Assembly: GCF_003086295.3 (NCBI RefSeq)
Contig: NC_092045.1
Coordinates: 86,752,693 to 86,816,692, forward strand
Direction of reading: 5' to 3'
Origin: Arachis hypogaea
Lineage: Eukaryota > Streptophyta > Magnoliopsida > Fabales > Fabaceae
DNA length: 64,000 nt
In this document: positions 42,624 to 54,193 of the stretch, in pieces
Numbering within the stretch: position 1 is the stretch's first letter
Layout: the number at the start of each line of letters is the position of its first letter
Position numbers and translations under genes: made by a program
The notes under the pieces: generated by a model
What the model was told of the DNA's origin: nothing
Seen by the model: only the letters and a program-made list of their open reading frames with translations
Databases searched by the model: none

Positions 42624-44837
42624 GTGTTCACCACTTCAGCTGTAGGAGCTGAGGGATCTGAGACACTCATTCGAGGTAACTGTGAAATAGCTGGTCAAAC
42701 TTTAAATGCTTTATTTGATTCGGGAGCATCACATTCATTCATTGCATTTGAGAAAGCCCATGAGTTAGGATTGAAGATCGTAACATTAGGTTATGACCTA
42801 AAGGTGTATAATGCTACCCATGAAGCCACAGTAACTAGGCTAGGATGCCCGAAAGTTTCCTTTAGATTCAAGCAGCGTGATTTTATTCATAATTTAATCT
42901 GCTTACCGATGATCGGTCTTGATCTTATCTTGGGATTGGACTGGTTATCTAAGAACCATGTCCTGCTTGATTGTTCTACAAAGTCGGTGTACTTTATGCC
43001 GGGAGATACAGAAGGGCCGGTCGTGGTGAATAACTATTACTTGAATTCGATGATGGTGAACTGTTCTGGAACCGAATGTCAGGGTATCCTGTTGTTAGCC
43101 GCGGGTGTTTCGGGTGATGATCAAAGGTTGGAACAGATTCCGGTAGTGTGTGAGTTTCCGGAAGTGTTTTCCGATGATATTGATGAGTTTCCACTTAACC
43201 GAGAAGTTGAGTTTGCTATTAAATTGGTGCCTGGGACAAGCCCAATCTCAAGTGCTCCTTATAGGATGTCACCGTTAGAGATGACTGAGTTGAAGTCTCA
43301 ATTGGAGGATTTGTTGGGTAAGAATTTTATCCGACCAAGTGTCTCTCCGTGGGGTGCGCCAGTGCTACTGGTGAAGAAGAAAGATGGGAGTATGCGGCTC
43401 TGTGTGGATTACAGGCAGTTGAACAAGGTTACAATAAAGAATAAGTACCCATTGCCGAGAATTGATGATCTCATGGATCAGTTGCAAGGAGCTGGAGTTT
43501 TCTCCAAGATCGATTTGCGATCCGGTTATCACCAGATAAGGGTGAGGGGTGAGGATATCCCTAAGACCACTTTCAGGACTCGTTATGGTCATTACGAGTA
43601 CACTGTGATGTCCTTTGGATTGACGAACGCTCCTGCGGTATTCATGGATTACATGAATAGAGTTTTCCGTCCGTTTCTGGATAAATTTGTTGTTGTCTTC
43701 ATTGACGACATACTGATTTATTCCAAGACTGAGGAAGAGCATGCGGAACACTTGAGGACCATGTTGCAGATTCTAAAGGAGAAGAAACTTTATGCAAAAC
43801 TGTCTAAGTGTGAGTTTTGGAAGAGTGAGGTGAAGTTTCTGGGTCACGTGGTGAGTAAGAAGGGAATAGCCGTAGATCCAACTAAGGTGGAGGCTGTGAT
43901 GGATTGGAAGCAGCCAACCACCGTAACGGAGATAAGGAGTTTTATGGGCTTAGCTGGCTATTACCGAAGGTTTATCAAGGGCTTTTCACAGATAGCTTTG
44001 CCAATGACAAAGTTAACCCGCAAACACACTCCGTTTGTTTGGACTCTTGAGTGCGAGGAGAGCTTTCAGACATTGAAGAAAAAGTTGACCACTGCACCTG
44101 TGTTAGTGTTACCCGAGCCGAACGAGCCATTTGAGGTGTATTGTGATGCCTCATTGAAGGGTCTAGGGTGCGTGCTGATGCAGCATCATAATGTGGTGGC
44201 ATATGCCTCACGACAGTTGAGACCTCACGAGGTTAGTTACCCTACGCACGATTTGGAACTCGCTGCGGTTGTGTTTGCCTTGAAGGTGTGGAGGCATTAC
44301 CTCTATGGGGTTAAGTTCCAAGTCTTCTCCGATCACAAGAGTTTGAAATACCTCTTTGATCAGAAAGAGCTTAATATGAGGCAGAGAAGGTGGATGGAAT
44401 TGTTGAAGGACTACGACTTTGAGTTGCATTACCATCCGGGAAAGGCGAACGTAGTGGCGGATGCGTTAAGTCGGAAGTCGTTATATGCAGCTTGGATGAT
44501 GCTTCAAGAGGAGAAGTTGCTCAAGGGATTCGAGAGTCTGAAGATTGGTGCTCGAGAAGTATCCGGAACTTTGTGTTTGAGCCGATTAGAGATCTCAAGT
44601 GATTTTAAGTCCGAACTCCTAAAGGCTCATCAGAATGATGAAGCTTTATGGAAGGTGTTACCGGCCATTGAGCAAGGAAAACAGTGGAGAGTGTCGGAAG
44701 AAAAGGATGGGTTATGGAGATTCAAGGGTAGGATCATTGTGCCGGATGTTGGCACTTTGAGGCAAGATATTTTAAAGGAGGCACACAAAAGCGGGTTCTC
44801 CATTCACCGGGAAGTACTAAGATGTACCATGATTTAA
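42624..44837 (+). CDS. Element F protease-reverse transcriptase-RNase H
   Basis: The 737-residue open frame directly follows the gag TAG in the same frame and has no ATG at its start, so it depends on readthrough or is a broken gag-pol. Counting from 42624, the protease site FDSGASHSF is at residues 31-39. RT spans about 215-390 with [12 protein letters not shown] (FIDD at 359-362). RNase H follows with [12 protein letters not shown] and a DHKSLKYLF block. The frame ends out of register at 44835-44837, near a one-base loss around 44807. Motifs are those of Tekay/Del chromoviruses. Confidence 0.85.
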   Translation: MFTTSAVGAEGSETLIRGNCEIAGQTLNALFDSGASHSFIAFEKAHELGLKIVTLGYDLKVYNATHEATVTRLGCPKVSFRFKQRDFIHNLICLPMIGLDLILGLDWLSKNHVLLDCSTKSVYFMPGDTEGPVVVNNYYLNSMMVNCSGTECQGILLLAAGVSGDDQRLEQIPVVCEFPEVFSDDIDEFPLNREVEFAIKLVPGTSPISSAPYRMSPLEMTELKSQLEDLLGKNFIRPSVSPWGAPVLLVKKKDGSMRLCVDYRQLNKVTIKNKYPLPRIDDLMDQLQGAGVFSKIDLRSGYHQIRVRGEDIPKTTFRTRYGHYEYTVMSFGLTNAPAVFMDYMNRVFRPFLDKFVVVFIDDILIYSKTEEEHAEHLRTMLQILKEKKLYAKLSKCEFWKSEVKFLGHVVSKKGIAVDPTKVEAVMDWKQPTTVTEIRSFMGLAGYYRRFIKGFSQIALPMTKLTRKHTPFVWTLECEESFQTLKKKLTTAPVLVLPEPNEPFEVYCDASLKGLGCVLMQHHNVVAYASRQLRPHEVSYPTHDLELAAVVFALKVWRHYLYGVKFQVFSDHKSLKYLFDQKELNMRQRRWMELLKDYDFELHYHPGKANVVADALSRKSLYAAWMMLQEEKLLKGFESLKIGAREVSGTLCLSRLEISSDFKSELLKAHQNDEALWKVLPAIEQGKQWRVSEEKDGLWRFKGRIIVPDVGTLRQDILKEAHKSGFSIHREVLRCTMI

Positions 44838-46042
44838 AGGCAATGTTCTGGTGGCCGGGTATGAAGAATGATGTGGCGGAATATGTTTCAAAGTGCTTAA
44901 CTTGTCAAAAGATAAAGATTGAACATCAAAGACCTTCCGGGATGTTGCAACCTTTAGAGATTTCGCAATGGAAGTGGGAAAGTATTGCAATGGACTTTGT
45001 GTCTGGATTGCCAAGGACTAGGACTGGTTTTGATGCTATTTGGGTGATTGTGGACCGACTAACGAAGTCAGCTCACTTTTTACCCATTCGGATGAGTTAC
45101 ACCCTTGAGGAGCTAGCACGGTTATACATAAAGGAGATTGTGAGACTTCATGGTGTACCTGCTACTATAATCTCTGATAGAGATCCTCGTTTCACTTCAA
45201 GGTTTTGGGGTGCATTTCAGAAAGCTTATGGAACCCGATTAAGCTTGAGCACGGCTTACCATCCTCAAACAGATGGTCAATCTGAAAGGACGATCCAAAC
45301 ACTAGAGGATATGTTGAGAGCTTGTGTTTTGGACCAACCAGCAAGTTGGGATCGGTATATGCCATTAGTGGAGTTTGCATATAATAATAGTTATCATGCG
45401 AGCATTGGAATGGCTCCATATGAGGCCTTGTATGGGAGAAAATGTCAATCTCCGCTATGTTGGTATGAAGCTGGAGAGAAAAGCTTGCTAGGGCCGGAAA
45501 TGATAGCTGAGACTACTGAACAAGTCAAGAAAATCCGTGATAGGATGCTTACGGCGCAGAGTCGTCAAAAGAGTTACGCCGATCAGAGGCGAAAGCCCTT
45601 AGAATTTGAGGAAGGAGATCATGTTTTCCTTAAGGTTACTCCGACTACAGGGGTAGGTAGGGCAATTAAGGCAAAGAAGTTGAATCCTCGATACATTGGT
45701 CCATTTCAGATCCTGGAGAGGATTGGACCGGTGGCGTATCGGATGGCTCTACCACCTCATCTTTCGAACCTGCACGACGTGTTTCACGTGTCGCAGCTTC
45801 GGAAGTACACTCCTGATGCTAGCCATGTGTTAGAACTTGAATCGGTTCAATTAAGGGAAGATTTGACGCTTCTAGTAGCTCCAGTCAGAATTGGTGATAC
45901 AAGTATTAAACGGTTGCGTGGAAAAGAGGTTTCATTAGTCAAAGTGGCATGGAGTCGAGGCGGTGTTGAGGAACACACTTGGGAACTTGAGTCGGAGATG
46001 CGAACGGATTATCCGCATTTATTCTCAGGTAATTACATTTGA
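44822..46042 (+). CDS. Element F integrase with chromodomain
   Basis: The 406-residue frame overlaps the end of the pol frame by 16 bases because of the frameshift. The zinc-finger cysteines (KCLTCQK), catalytic Asp residues (AMDFVSGLP and ISDRDPRF) and Glu ([13 protein letters not shown]) are all present, then a GPF module ([12 protein letters not shown]). A C-terminal chromodomain-like segment (VKVAW...[11 protein letters not shown]) ends at [10 protein letters not shown]. The first ATG is in the frame but is an internal Met of pol, not a true start. All visible catalytic residues are intact. Confidence 0.88.
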   Translation: MYHDLKAMFWWPGMKNDVAEYVSKCLTCQKIKIEHQRPSGMLQPLEISQWKWESIAMDFVSGLPRTRTGFDAIWVIVDRLTKSAHFLPIRMSYTLEELARLYIKEIVRLHGVPATIISDRDPRFTSRFWGAFQKAYGTRLSLSTAYHPQTDGQSERTIQTLEDMLRACVLDQPASWDRYMPLVEFAYNNSYHASIGMAPYEALYGRKCQSPLCWYEAGEKSLLGPEMIAETTEQVKKIRDRMLTAQSRQKSYADQRRKPLEFEEGDHVFLKVTPTTGVGRAIKAKKLNPRYIGPFQILERIGPVAYRMALPPHLSNLHDVFHVSQLRKYTPDASHVLELESVQLREDLTLLVAPVRIGDTSIKRLRGKEVSLVKVAWSRGGVEEHTWELESEMRTDYPHLFSGNYI

Positions 46043-46063
46043 ATTTTGTGGGCAAAATTCCCA

Positions 46064-46078
46064 ATTAGGTGGGTAGAA
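46064..46078 (+). other. Polypurine tract of element F
   Basis: TTAGGTGGGTAGAA directly precedes the 3' LTR start TGTAAAACCC at 46079. Confidence 0.65.
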
Positions 46079-49000
46079 TGTAAAACCCGGTTAATTAAAG
46101 GCTAATTAACCCATAAATGAGAATTTATTCTAGAAAGCCAAAAATGTTATTTTTATGGCTAAATGTGATAGAGGAGATTGAGACGAGAATTTCGGTACCA
46201 ATTTTATAGAAATCGGACCAAGATTGGACCGAACGGGCCAAACCGGGCCAACCGGACCCAAAGTGGGCCCTTGGCCCAACTAAACTAAACCAAAACCCTA
46301 GTTTTCAGCACTCTCTCTCCTCACAACACACTCAAACACGCTGAAATGGTGGAGAGGAAGGGAAGAACTCTCTCTCAACTTCTTTCTCTCACTTGATCTT
46401 CAAACCACCATAACTTTTGATCTAGAGCTCCGATTGCCGCTCCGTTTATGGCCACGCGTTCACCGCGGAGAGCTCTACAAAACCCATACAATCAATCTTG
46501 AGGTAAGCCACGTGTTGCTGTTCGAAATTCCAGCCCTTATTTTCGAGTTTAATGGGTGAAATGTTGAGATTTTGGGTTCTTTGATGTTATAGGACCCAAC
46601 TCTCTTGAAGGAGAAGGTTAATCATATCTCCTTGGACCTTGGGTGTGGTAAGATTCTCAACCCTAGTGTAACTTTGTTGTTCTATGATGTTTGGGTATTG
46701 AGATGTTGTGTATGGGTATGATGATTGTGGCTTAGGTTGTGTATATGTGAATATTGGAGCTTGATTGGTGATTTTGAAAAGCTTGGAAAGGGTTTGGTGG
46801 TGAAAAATCTGTTCTTGGAGGTGTTGAGGCCTTGAGAGCTTGAGGAAAAGTGGTTTGGGAGTGCTCCGGTGGAGCTTGGGAAAATCGGCTAAGGTATGGT
46901 TTCGGTTTCCCGTATCTAATATGTAATGTGGTAGGAAATACTTAGGCTAGAGGCCCTAAGATTAGGCATTAAATTGTTGATGTTGTTGAATGATTGAGAT
47001 ATATGATGTGGTCATATATGTGATGATGATTATTGATGCCTTGGTGGTATGATGTATGAGAAATATGCATGTTGTGATATATGCTTGATGATTGGTTATG
47101 GTTGAATTGTGGGTTGAACCATGTTGATGGTGAGTATGATATTGATTGTGTACAATGATGATTTATTGGAATTGGTGTTGTTGAGAATTGCATGAGTAAG
47201 AGTAAATGATATGTCAATATATTTGAGTTTGAGCCACTTGGGTGAAGTGGGTTAGAATGATGAGATAGTGATTTTGTGTATTGTGGTAATGTGTCAATGT
47301 GTGAATTGAGGAGGCTTGATGTTGAATTTGATGTATTTTGATTGATTTCAAAGAAAAGGGATGAAAATGGCATGTTTTGATTGATTTTGAAAAGAGTTGG
47401 AAATGGCTTATTTGCAAATGGAACTTTGTGGTTTTTATGAAAAACATGATTTTTGGGCATACTTTGGTGGGACGTAACTTGGACTACGGATCTCTGTTTT
47501 GTGCCAAATCTATTTAGTATGGGCCATCAAATCTCGGGCAAAGTATGGACTATTATACATTGCTGGAAAGCCCAGGATGTCTAATTTCCAACGCCGTTGA
47601 GAGCGCGCCAATTGGGCTTCTGTAGCTCCAGAAAATCCACTTCGAGTGCAGGGAGGTCAGAATCCAACAGCATCTGCAGTCCTTTTAAGCCTCTGAATCA
47701 GATTTTTGCTCAGGACCCTCAATTTCAGCCAGAAAATACCTGAAATCACAGAAAAACACACAAACTCATAGTAAGGTCCAGAAAGGTGAATTTTAACTAA
47801 AAACTACTAAAAGTATACTAAAAACTAATTAAAATATACTAAAAACATACTAAAAACAATGCCAAAAAGCATATAAAATATCCGCTCATCAATGTCCATG
47901 CCGTTCGAAGAACGGGTGAAAAACGATTTAAAATGAGAAAGTTATGTCCGTTGGAAGATTGGGGTTTAAATTGGTGAATTCTGCAGCTTTTAACTTAGAA
48001 AATTTTTAGCAGAATGACCCCTTACGCGTGGGCGCACTTGGCGCGTGCGCGCCGTTCTTCCCGAAAATGCCATCCACGCGTGCGCGTGATGTGCGCGGGC
48101 GCGCCGATTGTGCTGCACCCAATGCCCAGCCATTTTTCAGAGAGTTATGCCAGAACTGTGCCGGTGTTGTGCCTGGGGCACGAGAACACCCACGCGTACG
48201 CGTGGTTGACGCGTGCGCGTCGATTGGCAAATTTTTAATCCACGTGTTAGCGTGCATGACGCTTGCGCGTCGATGAGTTTTCGAGGCAATCCACGCGTGC
48301 GCGTGAAGTGCGCGTACGCGTGGCCCTGTTTTCATCCCAAAGTTGATTTTTGAGTTTTAAAAGCCAAATCTCATACTTCTAAGCCTCCGATCTCACCACT
48401 TATGTCTTAAATCATTATGATATGCCTAGCTATTAGAAAAGGAGCTAGTGAATGTGGTAACTTGCGAGTGAAGCAAGGAAAAAAAAATGAATGATCAATG
48501 AGGATCAAGCATGATTATGTGAGAGGCGGAGGATGGTGGTGGAAATGCTTGTTATGCCATGGGCCAAAAGGCTGTGATTGATAATGAAACGGCTGGTTAT
48601 GGATTTAACCGTGAGCTGGGTGGCTGGTTATGGATTTAACCATGAGCCGGATGGCTGGATTATTGCCGTGTTACGGCGGAGCCATGATTATGGCTAAGAA
48701 TAAATGCATATATATGCTGTTGAATGAATTGTGAATGTTGCACTTCCATTATCGGAGATGAGAGTTTCCCTGGGAGAAAGCTGTGGCTAGCCACCACGTG
48801 CTCCAGGTTGAGACTTGAAGCTCTTTTGACCCTATGTCGTCAGGGTGGCCGGGCACTGTGAAAGCCCCGGATGAGCTCACCCCCATAAATATTCACCAGT
48901 GAAGGTGATGGATATGGATCATGATTATGATCAAGTTTATATTGAGTATAACTCGAGTTGGGGAGACACGATAGAGGGACAGTCCAATGGTTAACTGCCA

Positions 49001-49962
49001 GGACTTGTCGGGTTGGCTTTGTAACCGACAGATGATATCATCAGCCACTAGGGACAGGCATTCATCATATGCATACTATATGAATTGTTTGAGATTGCCT
49101 ATTTGACTGCATATTACTTGCTAATTGTCTAAATGCCTTACTTGTTCCTAATTGTATACTTCTTGCTTGATATAACTGTGTTTGCCATATTATACTCCTG
49201 CTGGTGGTTGGGAGGTTTGAAGGAATTGGAAAGGGAAGTATTAGTTAGACTGAAGTATCTTTAGTCAGATGCCCTTTATGGTTTAGCTTGTTTATAAGCT
49301 TTGATATTATCTGGAAGAAATTCTAGGATTTCCTTCGGCTTTCCTCTATTATTATGTATTATAAATGTGGAAGCTGTTACCATGCTGGGGACCTCTGGTT
49401 CTCACCCATGCGGATTTTGTGGTTTTCAGATGCAGGACGTGAGGTTTCCCGCTGAGGCATGCTGGAGACTTCTATACTTGCGAAGATTCTTTGTTCTCGG
49501 GGCTATGTTTTGGTTTATATGTTTTGCTTAGATACTTTTATCTCCATTAAATAATACAAACTGTGATGACTCCTCTTATGGGAGATTTTGGAGAATAGGT
49601 TTTATGTATTTGTGTCCCTTTGGGTTTCCTTTGGGGTTTTCCTTATTTTTATCATATGTATATATTGCTATGCTCGGACCGGTTATCTTCGCAGCCGGAT
49701 TTTGAGTCTTGATATTCCTGTTTTTGACACTCCTTTGTATATATATAATCACGCGTTGGTTATCCTTGTTCGTTACGTTATCGATCGGAGTGTTACGCTT
49801 TCGAGTTGCGATTTTTGTTTACCCCTTTTTCTACAAAGGCTCCTAGTTATAATCAATCATTCATACTACTATACATACTAAATTTTTATTTTAGAGGTCG
49901 TAATACCTTGCCATCTCTGAATAATGACTTAAGCATAAGACTCTGTATGGTAGGGTGTTACA
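46079..49962 (+). repeat. 3' LTR of element F, with a FIDEL fragment inside
   Basis: The LTR is 3884 bp including a 371-bp FIDEL LTR fragment (47521-47891) at the same site where G is inserted in the 5' LTR. It ends GTTACA and is followed by TSD CCTTC. The CG-rich array lies at 48014-48325. Confidence 0.88.
47521..47891 (-). repeat. FIDEL-like LTR fragment in the 3' LTR of F
   Basis: It matches 39396-39766 (the 5' LTR of G) with about 7 differences in 371 bp. Its right end, CTCATCA followed by ATGTC, is the same junction as at G. Its left end joins F's LTR after TATTTAG with three extra bases, and 24 bp of LTR before the insertion site are lost. Confidence 0.85.
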
Positions 49963-49967
49963 CCTTC

Positions 49968-51302
49968 TGTCTCTCTGCTTTCCTATTGTCTTCATCCAAT
50001 CCTTCTTACTCCTTTCCATGGCAAGCTGTATGTAGGGTTTCACCGTTGTCAGTGGCTACCTTCTATCCTCTCAGTGAAAATGTTCAACGCACCCTGTCAC
50101 GGCACGGCTATTCATCTGTCGGTTCTCAATCAGGTTGGAATAGAATCCAGTGATTCTTTTGCGTCTGTCACTAATGCCCAGCCCTCAGGAGTTTGAAGCT
50201 CGTCACAGTCATTCAATCATTGAATCCTACTCAGAATACCACAGACAAGGTTTAGACCTTCCGGATTCTCTTGAATGCCGCCATCAATTCTAGCTTATAC
50301 CACGAAGATTCCGGTTAAAGAATCCAAGAGATATCCACCCAATCTAAGGTAGAACGGAGGTGGTTGTCAGGTACACGTTCATAGGTGAGAATGATGATGA
50401 GTGTCACGGATCATCACATTTATCAAGTTGAAGAACAAGTGATATCTTGGAATAAGAACAAGCGAATTGAATAGAAGAACAATAGTAATTGCATTAATAC
50501 TCGAGGTACAGCAGAGCTCCACACCTTAATCTATGGTGTGTAGAAACTCCACCGTTGAAAATACATAAGAACAAGGTCTAGGCATGGCCATGAGGCCAGC
50601 CTCCCAATGATCTAAGATAGCATAAGAACAAAGGTAGCTACCCAGATGATCTAAGAACTAGACGTCCAAAGATGAAAATACAATAGTAAAAGGTCTTATT
50701 TATAAAGAACTAGTAGCCTAAGGTTTACAAAGATGAGTAAATGACATAAAAATCCACTTCCGGGCCCACTTGGTGTGTGCTTGGGCTGAGCATTGAAGCA
50801 TTTTTCGTATAGAGACTCTTCTTGGAGTTAAACGCCAGCTTTTATGCCAGTTTGGGCGTTTAACTCCCATTCTTGTGCCAGTTCCGGCGTTTAACGCTGG
50901 AAATTCTGATGGTGACTTTGAACGCCGATTTGGGCTATCAAATCTTGGGCAACGTATGGACTATCATATATTGCTGGAAAGCCCAGGATGTCTACTTTCC
51001 AACGCCGTTAAGAGCGCGCCAATTGGGCTTCTGTAGATCCAGAAAATCCACTTCGAGTGCAGGGAGGTCAGAATCCAACAGCATCTGCAGTCCTTTTTAG
51101 TCTCTGAATCAGATTTTTGCTCAAGTCCCTCAATTTCAGCCAGAAAATACCTGAAATCACAGAAAAACACACAAACTCATAGTAAAGTCCAGAAAAGTGA
51201 ATTTTAACTAAAAACTAATAAAAATATACTAAAAACTAACTAAAACATACTAAAAACATACTAAAAACAATGCCAAAAAGCGTATAAATTATCCGCTCAT
51301 CA
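49968..51302 (-). repeat. 5' LTR of element D, U3-R part
   Basis: It continues the LTR after the second CCTTC (49963-49967). Adding 334 and 1335 bp gives 1669 bp, identical in length to the left LTR. The TATA box is at 50697-50704 on the minus strand. TSD ATATA follows at 51303-51307. Confidence 0.9.
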
Positions 51303-51307
51303 ATATA

Positions 51308-53887
51308 CTTGCATTTTTCTCTTATTCAACAAAAGTCAGGCTCTAGAAGCTTTTCAAAAATATAAATCTGTCATTGAAAATCAAACAAGTTGTAGAATCA
51401 AGGCCTTGCAAAGTGACTATGGCCAAGAATTTCTATCTAAAACCTTTTCTACATTTCTCTCTAACAACGGTATATTCCATAGATTGTCATGTCCATATAC
51501 ACACCAACAATAAGGATCTATAGAGAGAAAACATAGACATATTACAGAGTGTGGCTTATCTCTCTTGGCCACTGCTTTAATGTCTCTTAAACATTGGAAT
51601 TTAGCCTTTCTTACTGCAGTCTATGTCATCAATCACTTACCTATTCAAGTTTTGGACTCTAAAAGTCTTTTTCAGGTTTTATTTAAGAACAAACCAGATT
51701 ACTCTACTTTTAAAGTCTTTGGGTGTGCTTGCTATCCTTTATTGACACCTTATAACAAAAGAAAATTTGATTTTAAATCTCAAATGTGTATTTTCTTAGG
51801 ATATGATTGTAATCATAGTGGTTACAAATGTTTATCTAAAGAAGACAGAATCTATCTTGCAAGAAATGTAGTGTTTAATGAGTTTCTGTTCCCTTATCAC
51901 ACTTTGTTTTCAACTATTAGTACTAATCTTTCAAATGCAACAGCTCCTTCCAAGCATCTCATTGACAATGCTACAAGTTCATACTTTCCTGTCTTTAGAA
52001 GAAGTACAATGCCTTCATCGAGCACTTCTACTAATTCCAACAATATCATCTATACTACAACCCCTACAACCAGTGCTGATATTACGTCTAGTAGTCAAAA
52101 TACACCACCTATGATTTTTTATTTAAATACTATACATCCACAAGATTCTGCTGCTAATCAGCAAACACACCACTAGTCCATGACAATTCTAATATCTGGA
52201 ATTGAAACAAACCTTCCCCCCATGCCACAATTACCACCTCCAACCACAAAAGAGCATAATACCCACCAAATGATCACTAGATTGAAATCTGGTGTATCAA
52301 ATCCAAAAACCTTTCTGGCCAAAATAGTAAACAATATTGATTTAACAAAAGAAACCCAACTACAGTTCAACAAGCATTACAATGCCCTTATTGGAAGGAG
52401 GCCATAGACAATGAAATCAAGGCTCTCTACAAGTGTAATACTTGGACACTAATAGATCCACCACCAAATGCAACAATAGTGGGTTGTAAATGGGTTTTTA
52501 CAGTAAAGAAAAATCAACATGGTAAAATTCTTAGGTACAAAGCTAGATTAGTTGCCAAAGGATTTCACCAAATTGAAGGCATTGACTATGAGGAAGTCTA
52601 TAGTCCTGTTGTATGGCCTATCACAATTCGAATAATCATAACAATAGCATTAACACAAGGCTGGGTTACGAGATAATTCGACTTTGGTAATGCCTTTCTC
52701 AATGGCAAATCAGAAGATAAAGTGTTTATACAGCAACCCCCGGGCTACACAACTCAAAATTCTACAAGAGTGTTCAAGCTACACAAGACCCTCTATGGTC
52801 TTAAGCAAGCCCCCAGAGCATGGTATTTGACCCTAGCACACACTTTAAAATAGTTTGGATTCTCTAACTCAACCTCAGATATAGCTTTATTCATTCAAAG
52901 ATCTCATAATTTTGTTATATACATGATCATTTATGTTGATGATATAGTGATTACAGGCTCTAACCCAAATGAAATTGATGATTTAATTACTTCTTTGAAT
53001 TCAATCTTCTCTCTAAAAGATTTAGGCAAATTCAATTATTTTTTGGGGTTAGAGGCTCAATTTTTGGCAAAGGATAAACTATTACTAACACAATCTAAAT
53101 ATGTACATGATCTGTTAACTAGTCAAAACCAATGCCAACACTAATGGTGTTTTCATTAAGATTGCACAAGAATGACTCAGAAATTTTTGACAACCCTAAG
53201 AAGTATCAATCAATTGTTGGAGCACTATAATATTTGATCATCACACGACTGGATATTGCTTTTACAGTAAATAAGTGCTCACAGTTCATGCAGCAGCCAA
53301 CAATTGAACAATGGAAGGCTGTCAAGAGAATCTTGAGATACTTACAAGATACCCCTAATCAAGGCTTAGTGTTTAACAAATGTACTGACTATAGAATTAT
53401 TTCCTTTGCTGACGCAGATTGGGCGACAGATTTGGATGATAGAAGGTCGATCAGTGGCTATTTGGTGTTCTTAGGAAGCAACCTCATTGCTTGAAAGTGT
53501 GAAAAATAATCGAAAGTTAGCAGGTCGAGTACCGAGGCAGAATATCGAGCGGTTGCCTCTGCTCAAACGGAAATCATGTCTATACAGCAGCTTCTTCAAG
53601 AGTTGCAAGTTTCACAACAAGTGACACCAATGATCTACTGTGACAATCAGGGTACTTGTCACCTAGCTGTGAACCCAATTATGCATAGCCGTTTTAAGCA
53701 TCTTGAAACTGATATACATTTTTTGAGAGAGCTAGTTAATAGAAAGCAACCTTTTGTAGTTAATATACCTGCACAAGATCAGATAGTAGATATATTGACC
53801 AAACCCCTATCTTGTAAATTGTTTGAATGGTTTAAGTCCAAGCTTAGGTTGGGAACAAAACCCCAACTAAGCTTGAGGGGGTGTTAA
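51308..53887 (+). pseudogene. Copia C integrase C-terminus, reverse transcriptase and RNase H, broken
   Basis: The frame resumes exactly after the ATATA duplication. The remaining integrase residues are visible in LQSDYGQEF and SIERKHR, followed by VFGCACYPLL and FLGYD. RT begins near 52479 (GCKWVFTVKK), with the catalytic YVDD near 52935-52950. RNase H includes FADADWA (about 53405), STEAEYRA and the tail DILTKPL near 53795. Stops include 51512, 52174, 52405, 52672 and 53493, so no polyprotein is possible. The LTR lies directly after the end. Confidence 0.88.
53869..53881 (+). other. Polypurine tract of copia C
   Basis: AAGCTTGAGGGGG directly precedes the 3' LTR start. It is the expected plus-strand primer site and overlaps the end of the RNase H reading frame. 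Confidence 0.85.
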
Positions 53888-54178
53888 GGGAGAAGAAGTC
53901 AAAACTTAAGTAATAACTTAAGTAACAGATTACGTGAAGTCAGCAAAATTCTGTTATGAGAAGAATTCAGTTAGAGTGGTTGTTAGAGGTAGTTAGACAG
54001 TGTTAGTGCAGTTTTTATTAAGCTATAAAATAGGAGCTAAGTGCCCTTGTATAACAACTCTCTAATAACATATTTTCCTCATTCAGATTTTAATCAATTT
54101 TGGTCATTACTTTCTCTACATCATTCTCTCTTCTTTGGTCATCAGTGTCCTTTCTCAATAGGTGCAAGATCATTTACA
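53882..54178 (+). repeat. 3' LTR of copia C
   Basis: It has the same length (297 bp) and ends as the 5' LTR, with about 14 differences. The TATA box TATAAAAT is at 54024-54031. The TSD GACTG follows at 54179-54183. Confidence 0.92.
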
Positions 54179-54193
54179 GACTGGATGTACAAG

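Larger units (their letters stand above)
27167..49962 (+). mobile_element. Element F: Tekay/Del-like chromovirus, split by element G
   Basis: It is flanked by TSDs CCTTC (27162-27166 and 49963-49967). LTRs start TGTAAAACCC and end GTTACA. Without G it is about 11.65 kb with LTRs of about 3.5 kb. It encodes a shortened gag, then PR-RT-RH and IN with a chromodomain. Breaks are an in-frame TAG between gag and pol, a one-base frameshift before IN and an internal gag deletion. LTR halves differ by about 1.7%. Confidence 0.9.
8157..51302 (-). mobile_element. Element D: FIDEL-like Athila retrotransposon with gag-protease but no RT/IN
   Basis: The element reads on the minus strand and is flanked by TSDs ATATA (8152-8156 and 51303-51307). 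Both LTRs are 1669 bp once element F is removed from the right one. Without E and F the element is about 10.1 kb. In reading order it holds the 5' LTR (right), a tRNA-Asp primer site, a leader with palindromes, an open gag-PR ORF, a short spacer, ORF3, a 3' UTR and the 3' LTR (left). No RT, RNase H or integrase sequence is present. LTRs differ at about 30 of 1669 sites (1.8%). I assign FIDEL from memory of LTR ends TGATGAGCGG...GTGCACCA. Confidence 0.85.
5737..54178 (+). mobile_element. Element C: Ty1/copia retrotransposon, split by nested element D
   Basis: The two 297-bp LTRs (5737-6033 and 53882-54178) are flanked by perfect TSDs GACTG (5732-5736 and 54179-54183). Removing D and one ATATA duplication leaves about 5.29 kb with gag, PR, IN, RT and RH in copia order. 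By eye the LTRs differ at about 14 of 297 sites, 12 of them transitions (about 4.7%). That is roughly 2-3 million years if 0.8-1.3e-8 substitutions per site per year is assumed. It is the oldest dated insertion here, as the nesting requires. Confidence 0.92.
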
